Shown: positions 1-6,604, numbered from the stretch's first letter. The stretch: DNA of 12,289 nucleotides from Chloroflexota bacterium (GCA_021806765.1 JAJZQR010000156.1:1-12289), one strand, 5' to 3'. The notes: generated by a model not told the origin, from the sequence alone. Made by a program: numbers and translations.

Positions 1-443
1 CGGACCGGATCGGCCGGGTCCGGCCAGGGATAGCTGTTCAGTGCCTCTGGGGTCGGCTCCTTCAGGGGTGCTTCTACCCGGTCGAAGTAGTGCCCGCCCG
101 AGACGGGCATCTGCAGGCGGGAGCCCCACTCGTCGTAGAACTGGTAGTAGTCCTCCTCCCGAGTGATCTGCAACTGCCATCGGGAAGGAGGCCGGGGCGC
201 GATGCCCGTGCAGCAGGCGCCCACGGCCTTCAGGAGCCCAGGGTCCAGCTCCGGTAGCTGCTGGACCTGGTCCACCACCTTCAGCGGGGCGACCTCCAGA
301 CCCAATGCCTCCACCAGCTGGGTGTAGGCCCCCTTGCAGATAGAGGTGACCTTGGTCCCGCCCAGGTCGAAGGGGACCTGGTCCGGCTCTCGATGCCCCA
401 GGGCAGCGAGGATCCTGTCTCTCGGGGTGGTGTTCTCTGCCAT
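1..443 (-). CDS. Uroporphyrinogen decarboxylase (URO-D) family protein, N-terminal part
   Basis: The reverse strand opens with ATG at 443 and stays open to the window edge, giving 147 residues of a protein that normally runs to about 340-400. It begins MAENTTPRDRILAALGHREP and continues with DQVPFDLGGTKVTSI, the usual start of the URO-D-like group (R-x-R-I/V-L-A-A-L-x-H, then P-D-x-x-x-D-L-G-G-T). Further on are DEWGSRLQMP and GGHYFDRVEAPL, a pattern seen in the URO-D-like branch related to corrinoid methyltransferases rather than in haem-pathway HemE. A GGAGGA ribosome site at 451-456 lies 7 bases before the ATG and fixes the start. True haem-pathway activity is unlikely; the substrate is unknown. 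A second URO-D-like gene lies at 1369-2463 on the other strand. The family call is firm, the function is not. Confidence 0.88.
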   Translation of the reverse strand, partial: MAENTTPRDRILAALGHREPDQVPFDLGGTKVTSICKGAYTQLVEALGLEVAPLKVVDQVQQLPELDPGLLKAVGACCTGIAPRPPSRWQLQITREEDYYQFYDEWGSRLQMPVSGGHYFDRVEAPLKEPTPEALNSYPWPDPADPV

Positions 444-496
444 ACCTATATCCTCCGCGGGAAGCGGGTCCAGGGCACCCTGGCCACGAGGGATGA

Positions 497-516
497 TATA
501 ACATTATCCTGTTATA
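497..516. promoter_or_regulatory. Perfect 7-bp inverted repeat in the URO-D leader, likely operator
   Basis: TATAACA (497-503) and TGTTATA (510-516) are perfect reverse complements separated by 6 bases. The site lies in the untranslated leader of the leftward URO-D gene, 54 bases before its ATG and a few bases after the predicted transcription start. That place and size suit a repressor-binding site. The regulator family cannot be named from the site. On the minus strand TATAAC could also serve as a -10 element, but no good -35 lies at the right distance. Confidence 0.45.
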
Positions 517-527
517 CTCACCCCGCC

Positions 528-556
528 AGTGTAGCCCCGCGGCCCCCCTACGTCAA
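528..556 (-). promoter_or_regulatory. Putative sigma70-type promoter of the leftward URO-D gene
   Basis: On the minus strand TTGACG (551-556) is followed after 17 bases by TACACT (528-533). The -35 matches the consensus at 5 of 6 positions and the -10 at 4 of 6. The start point would fall near 521, giving a leader of roughly 75-80 bases that contains the inverted repeat at 497-516. The call is by consensus only. Confidence 0.4.
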
Positions 557-572
557 GGAGGCGATCTGCATC

Positions 573-698
573 GGCTCTTCGCGGGGAAGCGTGAAATCGG
601 CCATCAGCTTCGAGTAGGGCAGGTCGCCCCCGACCTGCCCGTCGATGAGACGCCGCGGGTCAGGGGCGACCCGCGGCTACTGGGTGGAAGCGTCACAC
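573..698. repeat. Two-hairpin dispersed intergenic repeat, copy 1
   Basis: This stretch matches 6648-6774. The left ends (GGCTCTTCGCGG, then AAG and GTGAA) agree at 20 of 23 positions and the right ends (GGCTACT, TGGAAGC, TCA) at 19 of 24. Between them lie two perfect hairpins. The first has arms GGGCAGGTCG (617-626) and CGACCTGCCC (631-640) with a 4-base loop. The second has arms GCCGCGGGTC (652-661) and GACCCGCGGC (668-677) with a 6-base loop. Copy 2 has the same two-hairpin plan with different but still paired bases, so the fold rather than the sequence is kept. It begins 16 bases behind the -35 box of the URO-D promoter. No reading frame is evident inside. It is a REP- or MITE-like element; no terminal transposase signature is visible. 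Confidence 0.85.
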
Positions 699-711
699 TT
701 ATTCGCGATGA

Positions 712-786
712 ACCTCTGCAGTGGTGCTGGCCTTCACGCTGATCCTTGCCGCCGGATATCTAAAGGTACCAGAAGGCGTGATCTGA
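712..786 (+). pseudogene. Possible 3'-end remnant of a membrane-protein gene
   Basis: Immediately after repeat copy 1 a frame with no start codon reads TSAVV then AFTLILAAGYLKVPEG and ends in TGA at 784-786. The stretch is one hydrophobic helix with a short polar tail, as at the C-terminus of many transport proteins. An in-frame stop at 709-711 closes it upstream. I cannot name the family from 24 residues, and a chance hydrophobic stretch is possible. A hairpin follows its stop codon directly, as after a normal gene end. Confidence 0.25.
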
Positions 787-860
787 AGCGCTCGATTGAC
801 CGAGACTCGCCGGCTTCTGGCCTGGGTTTTTCCCTGTGGCTTGGGGGCCGGCGTAGCGCT
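787..860. other. Imperfect intergenic stem-loop
   Basis: AGCGCT at 787-792 can pair with AGCGCT at 855-860, and CGCCGGC (808-814) pairs perfectly with GCCGGCG (847-853), leaving a 15-base bulge on one side. The loop holds GGG, TTTTT, CCC. There is no T-run after the stem, so it is not a standard intrinsic terminator. The rest of 861-945 shows nothing recognisable. Confidence 0.3.
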
Positions 861-962
861 ATCCTGTTGGCAGCGGAGTTCCCCTCTTTTGATCCTCAAA
901 CCCTGGCGAACAGGAGAGATTCCTCAATACGGAAGCCAATTCCGGAAGGAGTTGAAGGACCG

Positions 963-1196
963 ATGAAGATTGGACTGATCGGCGTGGGGACCATGGGCAG
1001 CCGGATGGCGACGACCCTGGTGGGGGCCGGACACACCGTCCTGGCTCGGGACATCGATCCGGCGGCGGAGCGCCGGGCGGCGGAGATCGGCGCTCAAGTT
1101 CTTAGCTCGCCCAAGGCGGTGGCCGAGGGCTCCGACGTCGTGCTGCTGTCGCTGCCGATGCCCGCGGACGTGGCCTCGAAGGACATGACCGCTTGA
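963..1196 (+). pseudogene. Truncated 3-hydroxyisobutyrate dehydrogenase-type NAD-binding protein
   Basis: The frame starts at ATG 963 with AAGGAG at 946-951 and encodes 77 residues, MKIGLIGVGTMGSRMA onward. It carries the Rossmann G-x-G-x-x-G loop (G7, G9, G12), the acidic residue after the second strand (ARDIDP) and the segment DVVLLSLPMPADV. These are the first ~70 residues of the 6-phosphogluconate/3-hydroxyisobutyrate dehydrogenase family, which is normally about 290 residues. After PADV the sequence no longer fits the expected continuation. It reads ASKDMTA and stops. SKDM resembles the lysine-aspartate segment near residue 230-240 of the family, so an internal deletion joining the two is possible. 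The catalytic domain (substrate loop and catalytic lysine) is absent, so it cannot be an active enzyme. The in-frame opening upstream to 645 is accidental, since it runs through the repeat. Confidence 0.8.
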
Positions 1197-1368
1197 GTCA
1201 CGGGTTGATGGTAGAGAGACTGATGCCCGAGGTGAAGCGGGCTTCATCTGGTGCTGGGTTTATAGCTAAGATTGGCCCAAGACCTATCTTCACAGGGGGG
1301 TGCACCCTATCTTGAGATGCATCGGAGCTGAGACTCGATAAGCCGAAACTGAATTCTTGGGGGCAACA
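1197..1368. other. Intergenic region with 10-bp palindrome and short direct repeat
   Basis: The gap between the truncated dehydrogenase and the rightward URO-D-like gene holds a perfect palindrome GGGTGCACCC (1298-1307). It is flanked by two copies of CCTATCTT (1283-1290 and 1306-1313), the second overlapping the palindrome. This could be a regulator site for the downstream gene. No convincing -35/-10 pair is visible. Confidence 0.25.
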
Positions 1369-2463
1369 ATGGCAGGAGCGGGCACAATCGGGGATGTCGC
1401 GGCCTTGCCCGACGTGGAGCGTTGCCGAGCTTTCTGGGCACGCGAGGAGGTGGATCGACCGCTGCTGGCCACACGGGTCGGTTCCTACGGAGCGGCCAGC
1501 TTGTATCCCAGAGGCCTGGCTCACCTCCCCGAGGGGGAGCTGAAGCCCGCCGATATCCACTTCGAGCTTTTCCGGAAGGATTACGAGGCCCTGTTCGAGA
1601 GGCACCTTCGGGCGAGCTCAGACGTACCCTGGAGCGCTTTCTCATTGCTGGTGATGCCATGGCTGGAGGCAATCGCCGGGTGCCGTGTCGTTCATCGCTC
1701 GGGCAACATCTGGGCGGAGCCCCGGCTAGATAGCTACGACCGTTTGGAGGAGAGCTTGCGGCCTCGTCTGGACTGGCTGGCAAAGCTTGCCGAGTTCACC
1801 GAGTGGCTGGTGGAGCTGTCTGATGGCCGCTTCCCGGTCGCCGTGAGCTTGCTGCGCGGTCCGGCGGATGTCCTCGCCGCGATGCGGGGCGCTCAGGACT
1901 CTGTGTTGGATCTCATGGATGCACCTCAGGACCCGGCGCGCGTTCTGAACTGGGTCACTGATCTCTGGGTCGAGGCTGCACAGGCGCAGTTGTCGCTCAT
2001 CCCTCCCTTTGCTGGGGGGTACGGTTGGAACACGCAGAACCTGTGGTCGGAGGAGCCAGGGGGGTGGTTCCAGGACGACGCGATCGCTTACTGGTCGCCC
2101 TCCCTTTACCGCAGATATGCTGCTCCATGTGAGGCAAAACTGTCGAAGAGCCTGCCCAGGACGGGCTGCCACCTGCACTCGTCGGCGATCTTTGTTGTGG
2201 ACGGGTTGCTCGAGATGCCAGACCTAGGGGTGATCGAGATGAACCTGGACGATGTTGGGAAAAGCATTCCAGAGATGATCCCGGTCTTTCAGAAGGTGCT
2301 CGAGACGCAACGGCTGTACGTGTGGGGCAACTTCACCAGAGATGACCTGGTGCTGATGAAGGAGACATTGCCAGCCAAGGGACTGGCGCTGCAACTCATG
2401 TATGAGACGCCTGAGGAGACGCGGGTAATGGTCCAGCAGGTAGAAAGGATTTGGCTGGGATAG
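1369..2463 (+). CDS. URO-D-like protein (uroporphyrinogen decarboxylase superfamily)
   Basis: This encodes 364 residues from ATG 1369, with GGGGG (1359-1363) five bases upstream. A TTG at 1357 would add four residues but leaves no room for a ribosome site. Visible family features are GPADVLAAMRG (164-174), WSPSLYRRYAAP (242-253), the GCHLHSS segment (266-272) whose histidine lies where the family often places an active-site or metal-binding residue, and a C-terminal YETPEETR (345-352). This is a TIM-barrel URO-D superfamily protein, but the divergent sequence argues against HemE. Relatives act with cobalamin or methyl-transfer systems or are uncharacterised. It stands alone on its strand and faces the CoA-transferase operon tail to tail. 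The end is odd: the usual glycine-rich FVFN segment that follows TPEE appears only after the stop and in another frame (see 2464-2542). Family call good, role unknown. Confidence 0.82.
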   Translation: MAGAGTIGDVAALPDVERCRAFWAREEVDRPLLATRVGSYGAASLYPRGLAHLPEGELKPADIHFELFRKDYEALFERHLRASSDVPWSAFSLLVMPWLEAIAGCRVVHRSGNIWAEPRLDSYDRLEESLRPRLDWLAKLAEFTEWLVELSDGRFPVAVSLLRGPADVLAAMRGAQDSVLDLMDAPQDPARVLNWVTDLWVEAAQAQLSLIPPFAGGYGWNTQNLWSEEPGGWFQDDAIAYWSPSLYRRYAAPCEAKLSKSLPRTGCHLHSSAIFVVDGLLEMPDLGVIEMNLDDVGKSIPEMIPVFQKVLETQRLYVWGNFTRDDLVLMKETLPAKGLALQLMYETPEETRVMVQQVERIWLG

Positions 2464-2542
2464 GAGAACGATGGATCCAGGGGATTTCGTCTTCAACAGC
2501 GGGTTTCCTTGGATCAGGACAAAGGACCCAGCGGTCTGCTAG
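2464..2542 (+). pseudogene. Out-of-frame C-terminal remnant of the URO-D-like gene
   Basis: From ATG 2471, in the +1 frame relative to the preceding gene, the sequence reads MDPGDFVFNSGFPWIRTKDP and stops at 2540-2542. URO-D proteins typically end with a segment of the form G-G/D-F-V/I-F-N-x-G about 15-20 residues after the TPEE helix. Here GDFVFNSG sits at exactly that distance but out of frame. A one-base indel around 2440-2465 therefore probably cut off the native C-terminus. Re-initiation after the stop (GGAG at 2463-2466) is conceivable but would give only a 23-residue peptide. Confidence 0.45.
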
Positions 2543-2652
2543 CCGGTGTGCTAGATCCACCTCGATTGTTGTCGGCATCTCAAGGATGGAGCTTCTCAGC
2601 GCGAGGACGATCTGGAACGTCGCTGCTCCTTGCTAGACAGCCCCCTGGCGAG
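2543..2652. other. Convergent intergenic space
   Basis: This is the space between the rightward URO-D-like gene and the leftward CoA-transferase gene. I found no stem with a following T-run on either strand, so no intrinsic terminator can be called. Confidence 0.3.
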
Positions 2653-3864
2653 TCATATAACCCCTTCTTGCCTGAGGTCGCTCATCTCTTCCTCTGTGTA
2701 GCCGAGCCATGCGAGGATCTCTCCGGTGTGCTGTCCGAGGGTGGGAGGAGCTAGGCGCACTTGGCCTGGCGTCTTAGAAAGCTTCGTGGGAAGCCCCAGC
2801 AAGCGCAGCGGGCCGTTTGGTCCTTCAACGCTCACCACCATCTGGTTGTGGAGCACCTGCGGGTTGCTGAAGGTCTGCTCGTAACTGTAGACCGGAGCGC
2901 ACCACACATCTGCCGCCTCGAGGATGGATAGCCACTCCGCGCTGGTTCGTTGCAGCAGCACCTTCTGAACTTCGTCTCGAAGTTGTTGCCGACTCCTCAG
3001 CCTCTTTTCGATACTGTCGAATCGCTCGTCCTCTTCCAAATTCGCGATGCCCATCGCTTTGCACAGCTTTGGCAGGGCGCCGGGGCGGGCTGCCGACACA
3101 ATGATGAAGTCGTCCTTGGTCTGATATACCCCGTACGGCTCGGACAGTTGGGACATAGCCCCGCCTCGAGGCATCTTGGTGGGCATCTCACCGCTGTTCA
3201 GGAAGTGGGTTGCCTCTTGAGGCTGGGCAGCCAGGATGGAGTCCAGCAAGTTTACGTCGATGCGTTGGCCAACGCCGGTCCGCTCCCGGACGAACAGTGC
3301 GACCATGATTCCGTGAGCCGCATACAGGGCACTCACGAGATCCGCCAGGGAGGTTCCTACGGGAATGGGCCAGCCGTCCTCGTAGCGAAGCAGCCGCATC
3401 GAGCCTCCGAACCCCTGTGCCAACAGGTCCTGGCCTGCCTTGAATGCGTATGGACCGTCGGCACCATATCCCGTCTGGTAGACATAGATGATTCGGGGAT
3501 TGCGGGCCTCGCACTGCTCGTAGCCGAAACCGAGCCTTTCCATAACTCCCGGCCGGAAATTGCTCATCACCACGTCAGATCTGTCGATGAGCTGATAGAT
3601 GATCTGTTTCCCTTTGGGGTGCTTAAGGTCCAGGGTAAGGCTCTTCTTACTGCGGTTAAGTCCAATATACATGGACGAGCGAAAGGTGGTTTCGCCGTCC
3701 TCGATGCCGTACAACCCGTGCGGACCGTACTTCTCTTCGGTCAATTCTGGGAGTTCCACCTTGATGACCTCGGCTCCCATGTCTCCCAGCATTTGTGAAC
3801 AGAAGGGGCCAGCCATCATCCGCGTGAAATCCAGGATCCTGATGCCTTCCAAAGGCAAGCCCAT
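2653..3864 (-). CDS. Class III (CaiB/BaiF family) acyl-CoA transferase
   Basis: This encodes 403 residues, the normal length for family III CoA-transferases, which move CoA between acyl-CoA and a free carboxylic acid through an aspartyl-CoA intermediate. The N-terminus LEGIRILDFTRMMAGPF and GDMGAEVIKVE (28-37) are the classic opening. NRSKKSLTLDLK (70-81) and NFRPGVMERLG (102-112) follow. GQDLLAQ places the catalytic Asp at 146, where formyl-CoA transferase has its Asp169. The C-terminal part carries the family's PVYSYEQTFSNPQV segment. AAGGAG (3873-3878) lies 8 bases before the ATG and fixes the start. It is the third gene of the operon, 67 bases after the flavoprotein stop. Its likely job is to activate, or recycle CoA from, the acid handled by the upstream crotonase. 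The substrate cannot be told from sequence. Confidence 0.93.
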   Translation of the reverse strand: MGLPLEGIRILDFTRMMAGPFCSQMLGDMGAEVIKVELPELTEEKYGPHGLYGIEDGETTFRSSMYIGLNRSKKSLTLDLKHPKGKQIIYQLIDRSDVVMSNFRPGVMERLGFGYEQCEARNPRIIYVYQTGYGADGPYAFKAGQDLLAQGFGGSMRLLRYEDGWPIPVGTSLADLVSALYAAHGIMVALFVRERTGVGQRIDVNLLDSILAAQPQEATHFLNSGEMPTKMPRGGAMSQLSEPYGVYQTKDDFIIVSAARPGALPKLCKAMGIANLEEDERFDSIEKRLRSRQQLRDEVQKVLLQRTSAEWLSILEAADVWCAPVYSYEQTFSNPQVLHNQMVVSVEGPNGPLRLLGLPTKLSKTPGQVRLAPPTLGQHTGEILAWLGYTEEEMSDLRQEGVI

Positions 3865-3909
3865 GCTCAGTGCTCCTTGCTGCGGTTGTTTCTCGTTTCA
3901 TCGCCTCGT

Positions 3910-3925
3910 GCCACCCCTTGGTGGC
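3910..3925 (-). other. Intercistronic hairpin between flavoprotein and CoA-transferase genes
   Basis: GCCACC (3910-3915) and GGTGGC (3920-3925) form a perfect 6-bp stem with a 4-base loop just after the flavoprotein stop on the minus strand. No T-run follows in the direction of transcription, so it is more likely an mRNA processing or stability hairpin than a terminator. Confidence 0.35.
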
Positions 3926-3931
3926 CAATTT

Positions 3932-5656
3932 CTAGCCCCAGATGGCATTACCCATATCGCCCGGGCGCTCCTGCCAGTTGGGATCGAGCACCAGGGTGTC
4001 GGTTCGCATCTCCAAGCCTGCCCTGCGTATCCTGATGGCCCGCAGCCACCGGCAGTCGTCGCGCTTCGGGAAGTCTGCCCGGTAGTGTCCGCCCCGACTC
4101 TCGGTCCTCATCATCGCTGCCCTGGCCGTCATTTCGGCCACAAGTAGCATGTTGTCAACCTCTAGCGCTCGCACCAGCGCCCCGGGGTTCTCTGTGCTAA
4201 CCGATTTCAGCAACTCTCGCCCCTGCGAGACGTTGTCCAGAACCTTCTGTAAGGATGCTTCGCTGCGGACGATCATCAATTCTTCCAGGGCCACCCTGCG
4301 AAGCAGCCGAGCGATCTCCTCGGGTGAAGTGCTCCCTTTGGCGCCCAGGAGTTCCTCCACCTTCACCAAGCCCTCCTTTATGGCTTTCTTGCTCACCGAC
4401 CGGTCGGAGGATTGCCGCGACCACCCGGCCGCATGCTTGCCTGCACGGGCCCCAAAGACCTGCGAGGCTGCGAGCATGTTCCCGCCCCTTCTGTCGGCAC
4501 CATGAGGACCACCCGCAACCTCGCCTGCCGCGTACAAACCCGGCAGGGTGGTGTCCCCATTCTCGCCTATTCGGAGACCGCCGTTGGAGCACTGGTGGCA
4601 GAGGCCCGCTTCCATCGGCTCTTTCTCCAGATCGATGCCTCGGTACCGCCACCACCAGCGGGAGGAGGGAGCTATCGCTGGCCTATCACCGGTAAGGTCC
4701 AAGTGCAACGCCCGGTGGGAGTTTGTCCTGCCTGCCTTGACCTCGCCGATCATGGCGCTGTCCACGAAGCGGGAGTGCTCATCTCGGGTCGAGAAGGGTG
4801 CGTGCAGTGCTCGCTCCTTCATGGCGATATCGGTGGAGACTCCGGCCGGAAGGTAGTTCTGAATGAACTCCTCTCCAAACCGATTGGTAATGCGGGGGTG
4901 CTGCCCCCAAACCCAGGCGGGAGCCAGGTTTATGGTGGGATGGACGCTGCCCAACATAACCTGGCTGAACTCCATGTTGATCAACTCTGCCCCTGCGCGA
5001 TAGCCCATGGCGTAACCGTCTCCAGTTACGCAGTCGGGGTCCATGTTGAACTCGTACAACTGGCCGGCTCCACCTGTTCCCAGGATCATGGCCCCGGCTC
5101 GAAAACAGATCGGTCTTCCGTTGATCTCGTCGACTCCAACTGCCCCGACGCATCGCTCTCCCTCCACCAGGAGATCGGTCACCATAGTGTCATTGCGAAC
5201 GGTGACTGGGCTGTTGCAGATGGCACTCTCCAGGGCGGACATGACGGGCACCCCGTGGCACTTGATGCCACTGCCGCCAAACACCGCTCCCATACGCTTC
5301 AGGTCCTCGCGGGCATCGAAGATTCCCTCGACCAGCACTCGAGCCAGCTTCGGGTCGGCCACGCCGAGGCCGAGCTGAAGGATGTCGGAGAAGGCGGCGT
5401 CGCGCCCGTCGAAATCCTCGGGAACGCGGAGTCGGCCACTCTCGGAGACGCCGCTAGCGGTGGCACCCGAGCCTCGAGTCCCGACGGAACCGAAGTGGCC
5501 CTTCACCGCCAGGACAACCTGGGCACCGGCCCGGGCAGCTTCCAGGGCTGCTCGAGCAGCGGCACCACCCCCGCCGACCACGAGAACGTCAACGTCTATT
5601 ACGTCGACATCTTCCAATTCGACCTCTCTCCAGCCTCGTTGTCGGTTCGCGGTCAT
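3932..5656 (-). CDS. FAD-dependent fumarate reductase/succinate dehydrogenase-like flavoprotein
   Basis: This encodes 574 residues from ATG 5656, four bases after the crotonase stop, with AAGGAAG at 5665-5671. A longer in-frame start at 5779 would overlap the crotonase by over 100 bases and is rejected. Residues 22-45 form the dinucleotide loop (DVDVLVVGGGGAAARAALEA). HFGSVGTRGSGATASG (54-69) is the flavin-contact region, HPT (239-241) lies where the SDH/FRD family has its His-Pro-Thr, and GLYAAGEVAGG (373-383) with GGN (391-393) is the second FAD-binding block. ESRGGHYRADFPKRDD (519-534) is the C-terminal-domain signature. This places it with SdhA/FrdA, aspartate oxidase and AprA-like proteins, cytoplasmic, with no signal peptide. 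No iron-sulfur partner or membrane anchor is encoded nearby. Its place between crotonase and CoA-transferase suggests oxidation or reduction of a C=C bond in an organic acid or its CoA ester. Reaction direction and electron partner are unknown. Confidence 0.88.
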   Translation of the reverse strand: MTANRQRGWREVELEDVDVIDVDVLVVGGGGAAARAALEAARAGAQVVLAVKGHFGSVGTRGSGATASGVSESGRLRVPEDFDGRDAAFSDILQLGLGVADPKLARVLVEGIFDAREDLKRMGAVFGGSGIKCHGVPVMSALESAICNSPVTVRNDTMVTDLLVEGERCVGAVGVDEINGRPICFRAGAMILGTGGAGQLYEFNMDPDCVTGDGYAMGYRAGAELINMEFSQVMLGSVHPTINLAPAWVWGQHPRITNRFGEEFIQNYLPAGVSTDIAMKERALHAPFSTRDEHSRFVDSAMIGEVKAGRTNSHRALHLDLTGDRPAIAPSSRWWWRYRGIDLEKEPMEAGLCHQCSNGGLRIGENGDTTLPGLYAAGEVAGGPHGADRRGGNMLAASQVFGARAGKHAAGWSRQSSDRSVSKKAIKEGLVKVEELLGAKGSTSPEEIARLLRRVALEELMIVRSEASLQKVLDNVSQGRELLKSVSTENPGALVRALEVDNMLLVAEMTARAAMMRTESRGGHYRADFPKRDDCRWLRAIRIRRAGLEMRTDTLVLDPNWQERPGDMGNAIWG

Positions 5657-5660
5657 TTGA

Positions 5661-6488
5661 TCATCTTCCTTTCCAGTCGGGTGTCCGCTTCTCGACGAAG
5701 GCCGCGGGGCCCTCGTCCGACTTCCTGTCCTCGCTTTGGAACAGCTTGAAGGTGATCTCGGAGTGCAGTTGCCAGGCATCGAAGGGGTGCTCCAGGGGCA
5801 GGTCCAGGGAGCGCAAGGCGTACTCCTTCGTGGCCTGCACCGCCATCGGGGAGTTCTGACATATCTGCTGGGCTATGCGCTCGGCTGTGGGCATCAGCTC
5901 GGCCATCGGCACGACGTGGTTTACCAGGCCCCTCCGGTAAGCCTCCTGAGCGCTGATGCGCTCACCGGTGAGCAGCATCTCCATAGCTAGCTTCATAGGT
6001 ATCTGGCGCGGCAGCCGAATGGTCCCACCAGAGCCCGGCGGGCGGCCGACGTTGCGCACTTCAGGGAAACCAAAACCGGCGTGCTCGGCCGCGACTACAA
6101 TGTCGCAGGCGAGTGCTAGCTCCAGCCCTCCTCCTAGGCAGTAGCCGTTGACAGCCGCGATGATCGGTTTGAAGATCTGAGCGCGAACCAGTCCGCCGAA
6201 TCTCTGAGCTGGAGATTCCGGTCCCACTGTCGGGAGTTCACCCCTGTGCTGTGCCATCCACTTGATGTCGGCACCTGTACAGAACGCTTTCTCTCCCGCT
6301 CCGGTGAGTATGGCGACCCAAGAATCGGGATCATCTTTGAAGTCCTGCCAAACCAAGCTTAATTCCGCGCTGACCTCAGGGCTTATGGCGTTCATCGCCT
6401 CGGGTCGGTTGAGGGTAACGTAGGCGACCCTTCCCTTCTTCTCGTAGATGCACCACTGGAGCTCTTTTCGAAAGCGCTGCTCTTCCAT
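5661..6488 (-). CDS. Enoyl-CoA hydratase/isomerase (crotonase) family protein
   Basis: This encodes 275 residues, the normal length for mono-functional crotonases. The oxyanion-hole segments are both present: EKAFCTGADIKWM (66-78) and NGYCLGGGLELALACD (114-129). Two glutamates at 123 (GGGLE) and 143 (GFPEV) are 20 residues apart, as are Glu144 and Glu164 of rat mitochondrial enoyl-CoA hydratase. True hydratase (or dehydratase) activity is therefore plausible rather than only an isomerase or hydrolase role. The block PPGSGGTIRLPRQIP is the usual helix after the second glutamate. GAGG (as CCTC at 6496-6499 on the plus strand) lies 7 bases before the ATG. It is the first gene of the operon, about 110 bases after the predicted transcription start. 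The enoyl-CoA substrate is not identifiable. Confidence 0.93.
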   Translation of the reverse strand: MEEQRFRKELQWCIYEKKGRVAYVTLNRPEAMNAISPEVSAELSLVWQDFKDDPDSWVAILTGAGEKAFCTGADIKWMAQHRGELPTVGPESPAQRFGGLVRAQIFKPIIAAVNGYCLGGGLELALACDIVVAAEHAGFGFPEVRNVGRPPGSGGTIRLPRQIPMKLAMEMLLTGERISAQEAYRRGLVNHVVPMAELMPTAERIAQQICQNSPMAVQATKEYALRSLDLPLEHPFDAWQLHSEITFKLFQSEDRKSDEGPAAFVEKRTPDWKGR

Positions 6489-6591
6489 AGCCGTGCCTCG
6501 TTCAGGTGAGTTTGGGTGAGACTTTGAGGGATCGAAGACCGATGCTTACCGGCGGCGGGTTCCGTCGGGGCTGGACGAGCTGAACTAAAGA

Positions 6592-6604
6592 GAAACAATG
6601 TTCC
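6592..6604. promoter_or_regulatory. IclR/KdgR-type operator overlapping the transcription start
   Basis: On the minus strand GGAACA, T, TGTTTC forms a 13-base palindrome with one mismatch (5 of 6 arm positions). It closely resembles the GAAACA/TGTTTC core of sites bound by KdgR of the IclR family. It begins directly after the -10 box and covers the expected transcription start, a repressor position. An IclR-family gene lies at the right end of this window. That this regulator acts here is inference. Confidence 0.5.

Noticed and set aside
645..962. In-frame upstream extension of the truncated dehydrogenase
   Set aside because: It runs through the repeat hairpin and has no family similarity. 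The real start is ATG 963 with its own ribosome site.
2950..3798. 282-codon open frame on the plus strand
   Set aside because: Antisense shadow of the CoA-transferase, with no family features.
4412..5749. 445-codon open frame on the plus strand
   Set aside because: It is antisense to the flavoprotein gene, whose motifs run through the whole span. The translation has no recognisable domain and the frame is open only because of GC-rich codon bias.
5657..5779. Longer start for the flavoprotein gene
   Set aside because: It would overlap the crotonase coding end and add 41 basic, Ser/Pro-rich residues not seen in the family. ATG 5656 has a ribosome site and normal operon spacing.
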